A stretch of DNA of 64,000 nt from assembly GCA_016711805.1 (NCBI GenBank), contig JADJSH010000010.1, positions 62,001 to 126,000 of the forward strand. The letters are read 5' to 3'. Shown piece after piece: positions 36,301 to 44,339 of this stretch. Each line of letters starts with the position of its first letter. Position 1 is the first letter of the stretch. Under the pieces are notes generated by a model. It saw only the letters and a list, made by a program, of their open reading frames with translations, was not told the origin of the DNA and did no database searches. The translations under genes were made by a program, and so were the position numbers. Source of the DNA: Bacteroidota bacterium (GTDB lineage Bacteria; Bacteroidota; Bacteroidia; B-17B0; Aurantibacillaceae).

Positions 36301-36476
36301 CCGCTCATTTTTATGCCCCTAACAAACGCTTTATGGGCCAATTATTTCCTACCTATTGGTTTAATATGGCTGTAATTTGGTTAATGAGTATTTCGTTGAT
36401 GGTGATGCTTTATTTTGAAGTATTTAAAAAAGTGTTAGATGCTATGGGAAATATTAGCTTTAAGAAAAAGAAGTAA
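33399..36476 (+). CDS. ABCG-type ABC transporter with N-terminal TerB-like domain
   Basis: 1025 residues. A ~150-residue helical TerB-like domain (AIIAKVDGISNTGR, SSDEISEQENEF) is followed by a linker, then the nucleotide-binding domain: Walker A GGSGAGKST, signature ISGGQRKRLNIG, Walker B VLYVDEPTSGL, His in FVVIHQPSSDIF. The C-terminal half has about six membrane segments (ABC-2 type) with a large loop near residues 800-970. Order NBD-TMD in one chain is like eukaryotic White/ABCG half-transporters. Substrate unknown; monocistronic. Confidence 0.87.
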   Translation: MSERILRALMQMFAIIAKVDGISNTGRAIVEAFLKQQLNKEQVEKYLVIFDEFIEAQQAGSKKKDGSAKRTSLNSVKVLKICTQINQELEQPQKVIVLIRLLEFIYSSDEISEQENEFVVTVADTFNISVEEFNQLRAFIEDTAEKIPNTPHILVINNKENGYENACKHIYCDALSSDVRVIQIDSVGMYALRIYGNIELQLNGQGISKERVHILTPGSSLRNSRVKPIYYSDIIGRFLADGSQARISFEAKNIEYKFKGGKLGLRNINIREEGGKLIGIMGGSGAGKSTLLNVLNGVEIPSGGQVLINGKNIHIEKKFVEGVIGHVTQDDLLIEELTVYQNLFYNAKLCFGNLSDDEIAKKCHSLLADLGLSETKDLKVGSPLEKTISGGQRKRLNIGLELIREPSVLYVDEPTSGLSSRDSENIMDLLKELSLKGKLIFVVIHQPSSDIFKMFDKLQILDVGGYPIYYGNPVDAVSYFKTLVQHVNAEESECWNCGNVNPELIFNIIESKVLDEYGNLTHNRKTSPSEWNKNYVEKIESTIGDIKHQDEIPEAIFKIPNAFKQFKVFITRDVLSKLTNTQYLLINLIEAPALAFVLAALIRFFNTDANNTKGYFFRENENVPAYMFMSVVVALFIGLTVSAEEIIRDRKIRKRESFLNLSKGSYLWSKIIIMFTLSAIQTFMFVLVGNLIMGVKGMFCDYWMVLFSASCFANMLGLNISSAFNSAVTIYISIPFLIIPQLLLAGVVVKFDKLNPILAKQGGVPIVGEMMASRWAFEALAVNQFKANEFHKHFYRFEKSISIAGYKKVYWIPELTSKITKINNALKDPSKKAELEKDLALLKNELLKEQTFLKGKYKFDGIEQLNPKDYTPAIGASLKVFLEKINENYINVDKKARELKDKETQKMIKELGGNEQFITLQDDYTNEALNQFVLNNNDLGLRCLEHEGRLIQRTEPVYLDPIESNLGAAHFYAPNKRFMGQLFPTYWFNMAVIWLMSISLMVMLYFEVFKKVLDAMGNISFKKKK

Positions 36477-36485
36477 CTTAGTATC

Positions 36486-36540
36486 AAAGATTAAAGACTC
36501 AAGTATAAAGATGATTTATCATGGGTCTTTAATCTTATTT
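36486..36540 (+). terminator. Probable terminator of the ABC transporter gene
   Basis: AAGATTAAAGAC (36487 on) pairs with GTCTTTAATCTT (to about 36536) around a ~25 nt loop, followed by ATTTCTTT. Long loop, so less certain than the others. Confidence 0.55.
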
Positions 36541-36602
36541 CTTTAATACTTTTAAACTAACTTTCTTTAACAAATAAACAATCCTCAATTCATTAAATAA
36601 AT

Positions 36603-36610
36603 TATCTTTG
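36603..36610 (+). promoter_or_regulatory. -7 element of bamD
   Basis: TATCTTTG, exact consensus, 7 nt before the TTG start at 36618. Confidence 0.5.
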
Positions 36611-36617
36611 CATTCGC

Positions 36618-37418
36618 TTGAAAAAAATTAGTCTTTATATTGTTATTCTTTCGTCCATCTTGTTTGCAAGTTGCGATGGATATAATAAACTCTTAAAAAG
36701 CTCTAACTATGAATTAAAATTAGAACGAGCTAATCAGTATTATCAAAAAGGTAATTATGTAAAAGCTACAGCCTTATATGAAGAATTAATCCCTGTTTAC
36801 AAAGGAACTGATAAAGCAGAAGAAATTTATTTTTATTTTTCTTATTGTAATTACTATCAAGGAGATTATAGTTTATCTCAATATCATTTTAAAAACTATT
36901 ACAGAAGTTTTCCAGCTGGCAAACACGCTGAAGAATGTTTGTTTATGAATGCGTATTGCTATTATTTGAATTCACCTATATATAAATTGGATCAAACGGA
37001 CACAAAAAATGCAATGGCTGAATTGCAAAACTTCATTGATTTATATCCAGAAAGTTCACGTATTGATTCATGTAATAAAATAAACGATATTTTAAGAGGC
37101 AAATTAGAACAAAAAGAACGTGATATAACCAATCAATATTTTAATATTGGAGATTATAAAGCCACTATAGCTTCAGCCAAAAATTTCATTAAAGATTTCC
37201 CTGAATCTAACTATATTGACGAAATGATGTACATCACAGTGGATGCGTATTACTTACTAGCGATTAACAGTCTGGAAACCAAAAAGTTAGAAAGATTAAA
37301 TTTAGCTATGGAAAGTTATTTAAAATTAGTAGATTTGTACCCTAAAAGCAGTTATTTGCAAAAGGCAGAATCTGTTTATGAAAGTTGTATAAAAGTAAAA
37401 AGTAATATAAATCAATAG
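36618..37418 (+). CDS. bamD: Outer-membrane assembly lipoprotein BamD
   Basis: 266 residues. Lipoprotein signal with lipobox FASC (Cys near residue 20), then TPR-like helical repeats (YYQKGNYVKATALYEELIP, YYQGDYSLSQYHFKNYYRSFP, FNIGDYKATIASAKNFIKDFP). BamD is the second essential part of the BAM machine that inserts outer-membrane barrels. TTG start; 3 bp before rpoZ, the standard Bacteroidota order. Confidence 0.93.
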   Translation: MKKISLYIVILSSILFASCDGYNKLLKSSNYELKLERANQYYQKGNYVKATALYEELIPVYKGTDKAEEIYFYFSYCNYYQGDYSLSQYHFKNYYRSFPAGKHAEECLFMNAYCYYLNSPIYKLDQTDTKNAMAELQNFIDLYPESSRIDSCNKINDILRGKLEQKERDITNQYFNIGDYKATIASAKNFIKDFPESNYIDEMMYITVDAYYLLAINSLETKKLERLNLAMESYLKLVDLYPKSSYLQKAESVYESCIKVKSNINQ

Positions 37419-37421
37419 AAG

Positions 37422-37748
37422 ATGGACTTTAAAAAAACAAACGCAGAGCCAAGTACAGTAACACGCGACATCAGAAGATTTGATGGTCCTACTGGAAATA
37501 TTTATGAATCAATTTCTATTATTTCTAAACGTGCTAACCAAATTAGTTCTGAAATGAAAGAAGAGTTATCTGCTAAATTAGCTGAATTTGCTAGCAATTC
37601 TGATAACTTAGAAGAGATTTTTGAAAATAGAGAGCAAATCGAAATCTCTAAATTTTACGAAAAATTACCTAAACCATCTTTAATTTCAATTAATGAGTTT
37701 TTAGAAGATAAAACTTACTACAGAAATCCAGCTAAAGAAACAAAATAA
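37422..37748 (+). CDS. rpoZ: RNA polymerase omega subunit, Bacteroidota type
   Basis: 108 residues. The core GPTGNIYESISIISKRANQI is the RpoZ/Rpb6 segment that clasps the beta' C-terminus; the acidic helix and the C-terminal FYEKLPKPSLISINEFLEDK are typical of the Bacteroidota form. Immediately downstream of bamD and closed by a terminator at 37773. Confidence 0.92.
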   Translation: MDFKKTNAEPSTVTRDIRRFDGPTGNIYESISIISKRANQISSEMKEELSAKLAEFASNSDNLEEIFENREQIEISKFYEKLPKPSLISINEFLEDKTYYRNPAKETK

Positions 37749-37772
37749 TTTAGCTTTATGTAAACCATTAAT

Positions 37773-37806
37773 AAACCCATCCACCAATAGGCAGATGGGT
37801 TTTTAA
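37773..37806 (+). terminator. Terminator after rpoZ
   Basis: AAACCCATC / GATGGGTTT with a 12 nt loop, then TTTAATTT. It separates bamD-rpoZ from the downstream genes. Confidence 0.8.
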
Positions 37807-37829
37807 TTTATATGCCATAAAAAATTACA

Positions 37830-38435
37830 ATGAAAAAGTTATCTTTCTTTATATTTTTAATCATTTCGTTAGTTAGTCTATCACAAAATCACAAACTAAA
37901 ATGGACTCCTGATTATGCAAAACTACCTTACCTGATAAATGAGTCTAATTTGAAATTAGTTTTTAATATGGATAGCATAAAAATAGAAGGAAATCCACTA
38001 AGTAACTACTTATCCAAACAACAAGGCGCAGCAAATGATATTTCAAATCAATGGAATTCACTATTATCCGTTATCGCTCCTGAAAAGTTTCAAGAAAAAT
38101 TTAACTACGAATCAGAAGGGAGGAAACGTGTGTTCATGAAACTCGATACTAGCCAATATAAATATATAATGAAAATAACACCATTGAATTTTTACACTAT
38201 TAAAACTAAACAATACAGCGGTGGTGGATTTCATGGAAACGTAATGACTCCAATGCTATCAGCAATAGTTTATTTCTATAAAGCTGATTTAAGAATGACT
38301 ATTTTTTCTGCTTCAGATCTTTCAAAACCTGTTTACTCCGCGGTAATCTTCAAATTCTTTCGGAAAGAGTACGCCTTTTATGTCGTCCTTTTAGGAGGGC
38401 TGGAACAGAAACGTGTGTTTACTTGCATAAATTAA
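37830..38435 (+). CDS. Secreted protein of unknown function between rpoZ and coaBC
   Basis: 201 residues as read, signal peptide ending VSLSQ. No motif recognised; the middle (YIMKITPLNF, GGGFHGNVMTPMLSAIVYFY) suggests a small beta-rich fold. The last ~25 residues look out of character. In the next frame the sequence stays open and ends at 38450-38452, one base before the coaBC ATG, with a more natural helical end (key residues RRAGTETCVYLHKLIKK). A frameshift near 38360-38390 is therefore plausible. It interrupts an otherwise standard cluster. Confidence 0.65.
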   Translation: MKKLSFFIFLIISLVSLSQNHKLKWTPDYAKLPYLINESNLKLVFNMDSIKIEGNPLSNYLSKQQGAANDISNQWNSLLSVIAPEKFQEKFNYESEGRKRVFMKLDTSQYKYIMKITPLNFYTIKTKQYSGGGFHGNVMTPMLSAIVYFYKADLRMTIFSASDLSKPVYSAVIFKFFRKEYAFYVVLLGGLEQKRVFTCIN

Positions 38436-38453
38436 TTAAAAAAAGTAGTTAAT

Positions 38454-39653
38454 ATGCGAAATCATAACATCCTCTTATGTATTACTGGAGGAATTGCAGC
38501 CTATAAGTGCGCTCATTTAGTACGTTTATTAATAAAAGAAGGCGCCATTGTTAAAGTAATTATGACAAAGGCAGCAGAAGAATTTGTGACTACTAAAACA
38601 TTATCTGTTTTAAGTAAAAACGAAGTGGTGACCGATTTTTTTGATTCAAATAATAATTGGAACAATCATGTGGCTTTAGCGGAATGGGCCGACGCTATCA
38701 TAATAGCTCCATTAACCGCTAATACCTTGGCAAAATTTGCGTCAGGACTTTGTGATAATATCGTTAGCGCTTGTTACTTATCAGCAAGAACTAAAGTATT
38801 TGTTGCTCCTGCCATGGATTTAGATATGTATCAACATCCTACTACCAAACAAAATATTGATACTCTCAGAAAGAATGGGAATATCATTATTGCAGCCGAA
38901 AGTGGCGAGTTAGCAAGTGGCTTAGTAGGAGAAGGAAGAATGGCTGAGCCAGAAAATATTATTCATTTTGTGAAACAGTATTTTGAAGAAAACTTACCAC
39001 TATCTGGCAAAAAAGTATTAGTTAATGCTGGTCCCACTTATGAAGCAATTGACCCAGTTAGATTTATTGGAAATCGTTCGTCGGGTAAAATGGGTGTGGC
39101 TATTGCTGACGAGTTTGCAAAATTAGGAGCGGATGTAACTTTGGTCTTAGGTCCTTCCCATGAAGTACCAAACGAAAAATTAGTTACGGTAGTTAAAGTA
39201 GAAAGTGCAGAAGATATGTTTAAAGCATGTGAATTGGTGTTTAATAATGTAGATATTGCTGTTTTAGCAGCAGCTGTTGCCGATTATAAACCAAAATCGG
39301 TAGCTGATTCAAAAATCAAAAAGAAAGACGCTGAATTATCTTTAGAATTAACTAAAACAACAGATATATTAGAAACTTTAGGGAAACAAAAAAAACATCA
39401 GCTATTGGTTGGCTTTGCTCTAGAAACTGATAATATTTTAGAATATGCAAAAGCTAAAATAGCTAAGAAAAATCTAGATTTTATTGTGGCCAATTCTGCT
39501 ATAGAAAAGGGGGCAGGATTTGGTGTTGATACTAACAAAGTAACAATTATTGATAAACACAATAAAATGTATAATTTTGAGTTAAAAAGCAAGCAAGCAG
39601 TAGCTAAAGATATTGTAACTTTTGCCCTAAATTATTTAAAAACAGATGCGTAA
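38454..39653 (+). CDS. coaBC: Bifunctional phosphopantothenoylcysteine decarboxylase / phosphopantothenate-cysteine ligase
   Basis: 399 residues; two steps of coenzyme A synthesis. CoaC half: CITGGIAAYKCAHLVRLL, active-site His in NNHVALAEWAD, APAMDLDMY and the Cys lid. CoaB half from about residue 185: KVLVNAGPTYEAIDPVRFIGNRSSGKMG and AAAVADYKP. The end overlaps the DUF4835 gene by 8 bp. Confidence 0.96.
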   Translation: MRNHNILLCITGGIAAYKCAHLVRLLIKEGAIVKVIMTKAAEEFVTTKTLSVLSKNEVVTDFFDSNNNWNNHVALAEWADAIIIAPLTANTLAKFASGLCDNIVSACYLSARTKVFVAPAMDLDMYQHPTTKQNIDTLRKNGNIIIAAESGELASGLVGEGRMAEPENIIHFVKQYFEENLPLSGKKVLVNAGPTYEAIDPVRFIGNRSSGKMGVAIADEFAKLGADVTLVLGPSHEVPNEKLVTVVKVESAEDMFKACELVFNNVDIAVLAAAVADYKPKSVADSKIKKKDAELSLELTKTTDILETLGKQKKHQLLVGFALETDNILEYAKAKIAKKNLDFIVANSAIEKGAGFGVDTNKVTIIDKHNKMYNFELKSKQAVAKDIVTFALNYLKTDA

Positions 39654-40545
39654 CTATTTATATATATTCCTTTTTCTACTTATCGGAAAAAGCATTTATT
39701 CTCAAGAATTAAATTGCCAAGTAAGTGTGGTTTCGGTTCAAGTTCAAGGAACTACTGAAAAACAGATTTTTGATCAATTGCAGAAATCTATTTTTGAGTT
39801 CATGAATAACACAAGATGGACCAAAGATAACTTCACTGTAAATGAAAGAATTGATTGTTCAGTTCTAATTAATGTTACTCAAAAATTAAGTGCAGATGAT
39901 TATATGGCTACTATTCAAATTCAAAGTAGAAGGCCCGTTTTTAAAAGCTCTTACTTCTCACCTACAGTAAATTATATTGATGAAAGTTTTGTATTTAAAT
40001 ACCAACAATTTCAACAACTTGAGTTTAATTTAAACACTTTTCAAAATAACATCACTTCTGTTTTAGCTTATTATGCATATATCATTATAGCGAATGATTA
40101 TGATACTTATTCTAATCTAGGAGGAACTGAATATTTTCAAAAAGCGCAACTCATTGTTACAAATGCGCAAAGTGCTGCCGAATCAGGATGGAAATCTTTT
40201 GAGAGTCAAAAAAATCGATATTGGATTGTTGAAAATGCTTTACAACCTGTTTTTCAACCCATCAGAGAATGTATGTATAAATACCATCGTTTAGGTTTGG
40301 ATATCATGTATGACAAACCAGATGATGGTAGAAAAGAAATTTTAAAATCAATGGATCTATTAACTGGAGTTTATAAAAACAGACCCGCATCATTTGCAAT
40401 GGAACTATTTTTTGATGCTAAGGTAACTGAAGTAGTCAATATTTTCTCAAAAGGTCAGCCTGATGAAAAATCAAAAGCCGTGGAAATTCTAACCACTGTT
40501 GATCCGGCTAACTCAAATAAGTATTTCAAAATACAAGAAAACTAA
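39646..40545 (+). CDS. DUF4835 family secreted protein
   Basis: 299 residues, signal peptide ending IYSQ. LNCQVSVVSVQVQGTTEKQIF and FMNNTRWTKDNF are the family's N-terminal blocks. It is regularly found after coaBC in Bacteroidota; function is unknown, and a surface or gliding/secretion connection is only speculation. In many genomes recN follows; here it does not. Confidence 0.88.
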   Translation: MRNYLYIFLFLLIGKSIYSQELNCQVSVVSVQVQGTTEKQIFDQLQKSIFEFMNNTRWTKDNFTVNERIDCSVLINVTQKLSADDYMATIQIQSRRPVFKSSYFSPTVNYIDESFVFKYQQFQQLEFNLNTFQNNITSVLAYYAYIIIANDYDTYSNLGGTEYFQKAQLIVTNAQSAAESGWKSFESQKNRYWIVENALQPVFQPIRECMYKYHRLGLDIMYDKPDDGRKEILKSMDLLTGVYKNRPASFAMELFFDAKVTEVVNIFSKGQPDEKSKAVEILTTVDPANSNKYFKIQEN

Positions 40546-40596
40546 TTTTTAACATTATAATAATAGGAACATCTTTTCAAGTATTAAATGTTTTGT

Positions 40597-40604
40597 TAGT
40601 TTTG
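40597..40604 (+). promoter_or_regulatory. -7 element of the DUF3078 gene
   Basis: TAGTTTTG, exact TAnnTTTG match, with TTTT 19 nt upstream (40574-40577); 25 nt before the ATG at 40630. Confidence 0.55.
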
Positions 40605-40629
40605 CAGCCTAAAAAATTCACATTACATT

Positions 40630-41616
40630 ATGAAGAAAAGAATATTCAGTATCCTACTATTATCTGTAGCTTTTAGTAGTTTTTCACAAGAAGTTACAAA
40701 AGATGATGCTGCAAAAGTTCAAGCAGAAATAGATAAATTAAAAGCGATAGCAGCTGATAGTGTAAAACCTTGGCAAATTGGCGGTGTTGTTTCAATTAAC
40801 GGGCAACAAGTATCATTAACAAACTGGTCGGCGGGAGGAAATAATTCTATTTCATTAGGTGGCTTAGTAAACGTTTTCGCAAAATACAAAAAAGGAAAAG
40901 TTACTTGGGATAATAATTTAGAATTAGGTTATGGTGTTATTAAACAAGGCGATAATAAAAAATGGTGGAAGAATGACGATAAAATTCAGTTTTCATCTAA
41001 ATTTGGCCGTCAAATTAAAAAAAGCTGGTATGCAACAGCTTTAGTTGATTTTAGGACTCAATTTGTTGAAGGTTATAATTACCCAAATGATTCAATTTAT
41101 ATTTCGAAATTTATGGCTCCTGGATACGCTTTAGCGGCTTTAGGTTTTGATTATAAACCAAATGATCATTTCTCCGCATTTATTGCACCTGTAACTGGTA
41201 AATTCACTTTTGTGAATGATGATAGCTTAGCACGTTACGGGGCTTTTGGTGTTCAAAAAGAAATTAGAGATCCAAATAATGGAGGAGCGATTACTCAAAA
41301 CTTTAAAACACATCGTGAAGAGTTTGGTGCTTATTTAAAAGTACAATACCAAACTAAAGTTATGGAAAATATTACATTTCAAACAGTATTAGAATTATTC
41401 TCTAACTACTTAAATAACCCACAAAATGTTGATGTTAACTGGACAACCTTAACGACATTTAAAGTAAATAAATTCATCTCAGCAACATTGGCTACTCAAT
41501 TAATATATGACGACGATATTAAAGTATTAAGAAATGCAGGCGATCGAAAAGGCACTATTGGGCCAGATGTTCAGTTTAAACAAGTATTAGGCGTTGGGTT
41601 TACTTACAAGTTCTAA
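40630..41616 (+). CDS. DUF3078 family outer-membrane-like protein
   Basis: 328 residues, signal peptide ending FSSFSQ. PWQIGGVVSINGQQVSLTNWSAGG is the DUF3078 opening; the rest alternates Gly/aromatic strands (VTWDNNLELGYGVIKQG, LGVGFTYKF at the end) as in a beta-barrel. Common in Bacteroidota; role unknown. Own promoter and terminator. Confidence 0.87.
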   Translation: MKKRIFSILLLSVAFSSFSQEVTKDDAAKVQAEIDKLKAIAADSVKPWQIGGVVSINGQQVSLTNWSAGGNNSISLGGLVNVFAKYKKGKVTWDNNLELGYGVIKQGDNKKWWKNDDKIQFSSKFGRQIKKSWYATALVDFRTQFVEGYNYPNDSIYISKFMAPGYALAALGFDYKPNDHFSAFIAPVTGKFTFVNDDSLARYGAFGVQKEIRDPNNGGAITQNFKTHREEFGAYLKVQYQTKVMENITFQTVLELFSNYLNNPQNVDVNWTTLTTFKVNKFISATLATQLIYDDDIKVLRNAGDRKGTIGPDVQFKQVLGVGFTYKF

Positions 41617-41631
41617 TCAAACTCAAAAAAT

Positions 41632-41665
41632 AAAAAAAGGTTCAACTAATGTTGAACCTTTTTTT
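41632..41665. terminator. Bidirectional terminator between DUF3078 gene and porX
   Basis: AAAAAAAGGTTCAAC, loop TAAT, GTTGAACCTTTTTTT: a long stem flanked by A and T runs, usable in both directions. Confidence 0.88.
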
Positions 41666-41682
41666 ATGAGTTAAATGTAAAT

Positions 41683-43239
41683 TTACTTAGCTGATAACGT
41701 AATATAAGGAATAATCATTTCCTCTAAACTTACGCCGCCATGCTGAAACGTGTTTTTATAATACTGAACATAATGATTAAAGTTGTTTGGATATGCGAAA
41801 AACTTATCTTCTCTAGCGAATATAAAACGAGAACTCACATTTTGTTTTGGTAAAAAAGCATCAGCTGGATTTTTAATTTCAAATACTTCCTTAGCATTAT
41901 AATCCAATGCCCTACCCTGTTTGTAACGCAAATTTGTATTCACGCTCTTATCTCCTATGACTTTCGTTGGTTCTTTTACATGAACTGTTCCGTGATCGGT
42001 TGTGATAATTAATTTACATTTTTTTGACGCAATGAATTTTACCATTTCTAATAATGGCGAATGCTCGAACCATGATAAAGTTAAACTTCGGTATGCTGGC
42101 TCATCATCTGCTAACTCTCTAATCATTTCTGATTCGGTGCGAGAGTGACTTAGCATATCCACAAAATTATACACAATCACATTTAACTTATTATTCATTA
42201 AGTTACTCATGTTCTCCGATAACTTTTTACCCGCAGCAAAATTGGTAATTTTATTATAACTTGTTTTAATATCTTTTCCTAAACGCTTAATTTGTGCGTT
42301 TAAGAAATCTTCTTCGTGCATATTTTTTCCACCTTCATCTTCATCATTTTTCCACCACTCAGGGTGACGCTTTTCCATTTCGCTTGGTAAAAGCCCAGAG
42401 AATATGGCATTACGCGCATATTGGGTTGCCGAAGGTAAAATACTAAAAAACAATTCTTCGTTTTCAACTTTAAAATAATCTTGAACAATAGGTTGTATCA
42501 TTTTCCATTGATCGTAACGTAAATTATCAATTACTAATAAAAATGTACATCCATTATTATCAAAATTATTAAAGAATTTATTTTTCAATAAAGTGTGACT
42601 CATGGTTGGAACGTTTGTGTTTGAACCATTTAACCAACTCACATAATTTTTTTCAATAAATTTAAAGAACTGTAAATTAGCATCAGCCTTTTGCATCTTC
42701 AACACTTCCAGCATTCCTTTGTCTTGGTTTTTATCAATCTCTAATTCCCAATACACAATTTTTTTAAATACCTCTTGCCACTCTTGCCAATTCAAATTAT
42801 CAGACAAAGTCATTCCTATTTGACCAAACTCTTTTCGGTACTCCGTATTCGTTTTTTCAGATACTAGACGTTTATTATCCAGTGCTTTTTTTAGCGACAA
42901 TAAAATTTGATTTGGATTAACTGGTTTAATCAAATAATCAGCAATCTTGCTACCAATTGCGTCTTCCATAATATGTTCTTCTTCGCTTTTGGTAATCATC
43001 ACTACTGGTAAATCTGATTTTAGCTGCTTAATTTTAGTTAACGCTTCCAAGCCCGAAATACCTGGCATGTTTTCATCCAATAGCACAGCAGAGAGGTTTT
43101 TATTTTCTCTCACAATATCAATAGCCTCATCACCACTTAAGGCAGTAATAATTTCGTAACCTTTACTATTTAAAAATAAAATATGCGGTTTCAATAAATC
43201 TATTTCGTCGTCGGCCCAAAGAATTGTGATATTTTCCAT
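41683..43239 (-). CDS. porX: T9SS regulator PorX (response regulator with PglZ domain)
   Basis: 518 residues. Receiver domain with acidic pair D10/D11, phosphoacceptor Asp55 (VLLDENMPG), Thr in MITKS and Lys in YLIKPVNP; a helical linker; then the PglZ/alkaline-phosphatase-like domain with LLVIDNLRYDQW, FVDMLSHSR and TTDHGTVHV as metal-site segments. PorX controls type IX secretion genes together with PorY and SigP in Porphyromonas and is itself a zinc phosphodiesterase. The two sorting-domain proteins in this window are likely cargo of that system. PorY is not in the window. Confidence 0.93.
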   Translation of the reverse strand: MENITILWADDEIDLLKPHILFLNSKGYEIITALSGDEAIDIVRENKNLSAVLLDENMPGISGLEALTKIKQLKSDLPVVMITKSEEEHIMEDAIGSKIADYLIKPVNPNQILLSLKKALDNKRLVSEKTNTEYRKEFGQIGMTLSDNLNWQEWQEVFKKIVYWELEIDKNQDKGMLEVLKMQKADANLQFFKFIEKNYVSWLNGSNTNVPTMSHTLLKNKFFNNFDNNGCTFLLVIDNLRYDQWKMIQPIVQDYFKVENEELFFSILPSATQYARNAIFSGLLPSEMEKRHPEWWKNDEDEGGKNMHEEDFLNAQIKRLGKDIKTSYNKITNFAAGKKLSENMSNLMNNKLNVIVYNFVDMLSHSRTESEMIRELADDEPAYRSLTLSWFEHSPLLEMVKFIASKKCKLIITTDHGTVHVKEPTKVIGDKSVNTNLRYKQGRALDYNAKEVFEIKNPADAFLPKQNVSSRFIFAREDKFFAYPNNFNHYVQYYKNTFQHGGVSLEEMIIPYITLSAK

Positions 43240-43298
43240 AAATTAGAGTTTTAATAACTACGAAAATATAGGTTATTTATTGCCTAAAAAAATCTCAA

Positions 43299-44339
43299 AT
43301 GCGAATAATTGTTATAAGTTTCCTATTTTCTGCCATAGTATGTATTTCTAGTATATTTATAAAGGATAATTCTGAACCGAATCACGTCATTAGAGGCATG
43401 TATCATTGGAAAACTAACCTTTACCTTGACGAAAACGATATTTCGTTTTTAAAACGTCAAAAAATTGAAAAGTTATATATAAAAATCATGGATATTAGCT
43501 GGAATACAGTTTATCAAGCGTATCCCACAACTTCATTAAACATTGAAAGAGATATTAAGGACTATTCTTTTTTAGACATAGTACCAGTGATATTTATAAC
43601 AAATGAAACACTATTACATACTAATAAAAAAGATTTAGATACATTAAGCAAAAAAATAGTTTTGAAAACACAAAGATTGTGTGGAAGTGAATTTAATAAA
43701 ATAAAGGAATTGCAGATAGATTGTGATTGGACTCCAAAAACAAAAGATTTATATTTTGAACTTCTACAAAAAATAAAACAATTAGTTACTCACAAAACAT
43801 TATCTGTTACCTTACGACTTCATCAACTAAAAAATAAAAAACAAACTGGAATTCCGTCAGCTGATAAAGTTAGTCTTATGTTATATAACATGGGAAAACT
43901 AACTGATTATAATGAATCGAATTCTATTTTAAATATAGAGGAAACCAAAAGATACCTAAGTTCATCATCCTATAATTTACCAATGGATTTTATATTACCA
44001 TTATTTAATTGGGGAGTACAATTTTCTAATAAACAATTTGACAAGATAGTATATAATATGCCTAAAAGTGAATTAGACACAAATAAGGCATTTATAAAAT
44101 TACCAAATGGCCATTATATGCTGATAACAGATTATTATAAAGACAACTATAATAACAACTTTACCTATGGCGATGAGGTAAGAATTGAAGAAATAACGAA
44201 ACAAGATTTGATAGAATTATCAAATCTTTGTAAATCTCAGGCTACCACTCATAACTTTTCTGTTTCTTTTTTTGAGCAAAATTATTACCATAAAATTGAT
44301 TCTATGTCATATGAAGAAATTTATCATACTTTTAATTAG
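43299..44339 (+). CDS. Secreted or membrane-anchored protein, possible TIM barrel
   Basis: 346 residues with an N-terminal hydrophobic signal/anchor. The layout RGMYHWKT, KLYIKIMDI, ELQIDCDWTPKTKDLYFELL, LSVTLRLHQLK and KVSLMLYNMG recalls the strands of a (beta/alpha)8 glycosidase-like barrel such as DUF3142, but similarity is weak. Its end overlaps the start of the next unknown gene by 29 bp, so the pair is coupled. No function assigned. Confidence 0.65.
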   Translation: MRIIVISFLFSAIVCISSIFIKDNSEPNHVIRGMYHWKTNLYLDENDISFLKRQKIEKLYIKIMDISWNTVYQAYPTTSLNIERDIKDYSFLDIVPVIFITNETLLHTNKKDLDTLSKKIVLKTQRLCGSEFNKIKELQIDCDWTPKTKDLYFELLQKIKQLVTHKTLSVTLRLHQLKNKKQTGIPSADKVSLMLYNMGKLTDYNESNSILNIEETKRYLSSSSYNLPMDFILPLFNWGVQFSNKQFDKIVYNMPKSELDTNKAFIKLPNGHYMLITDYYKDNYNNNFTYGDEVRIEEITKQDLIELSNLCKSQATTHNFSVSFFEQNYYHKIDSMSYEEIYHTFN

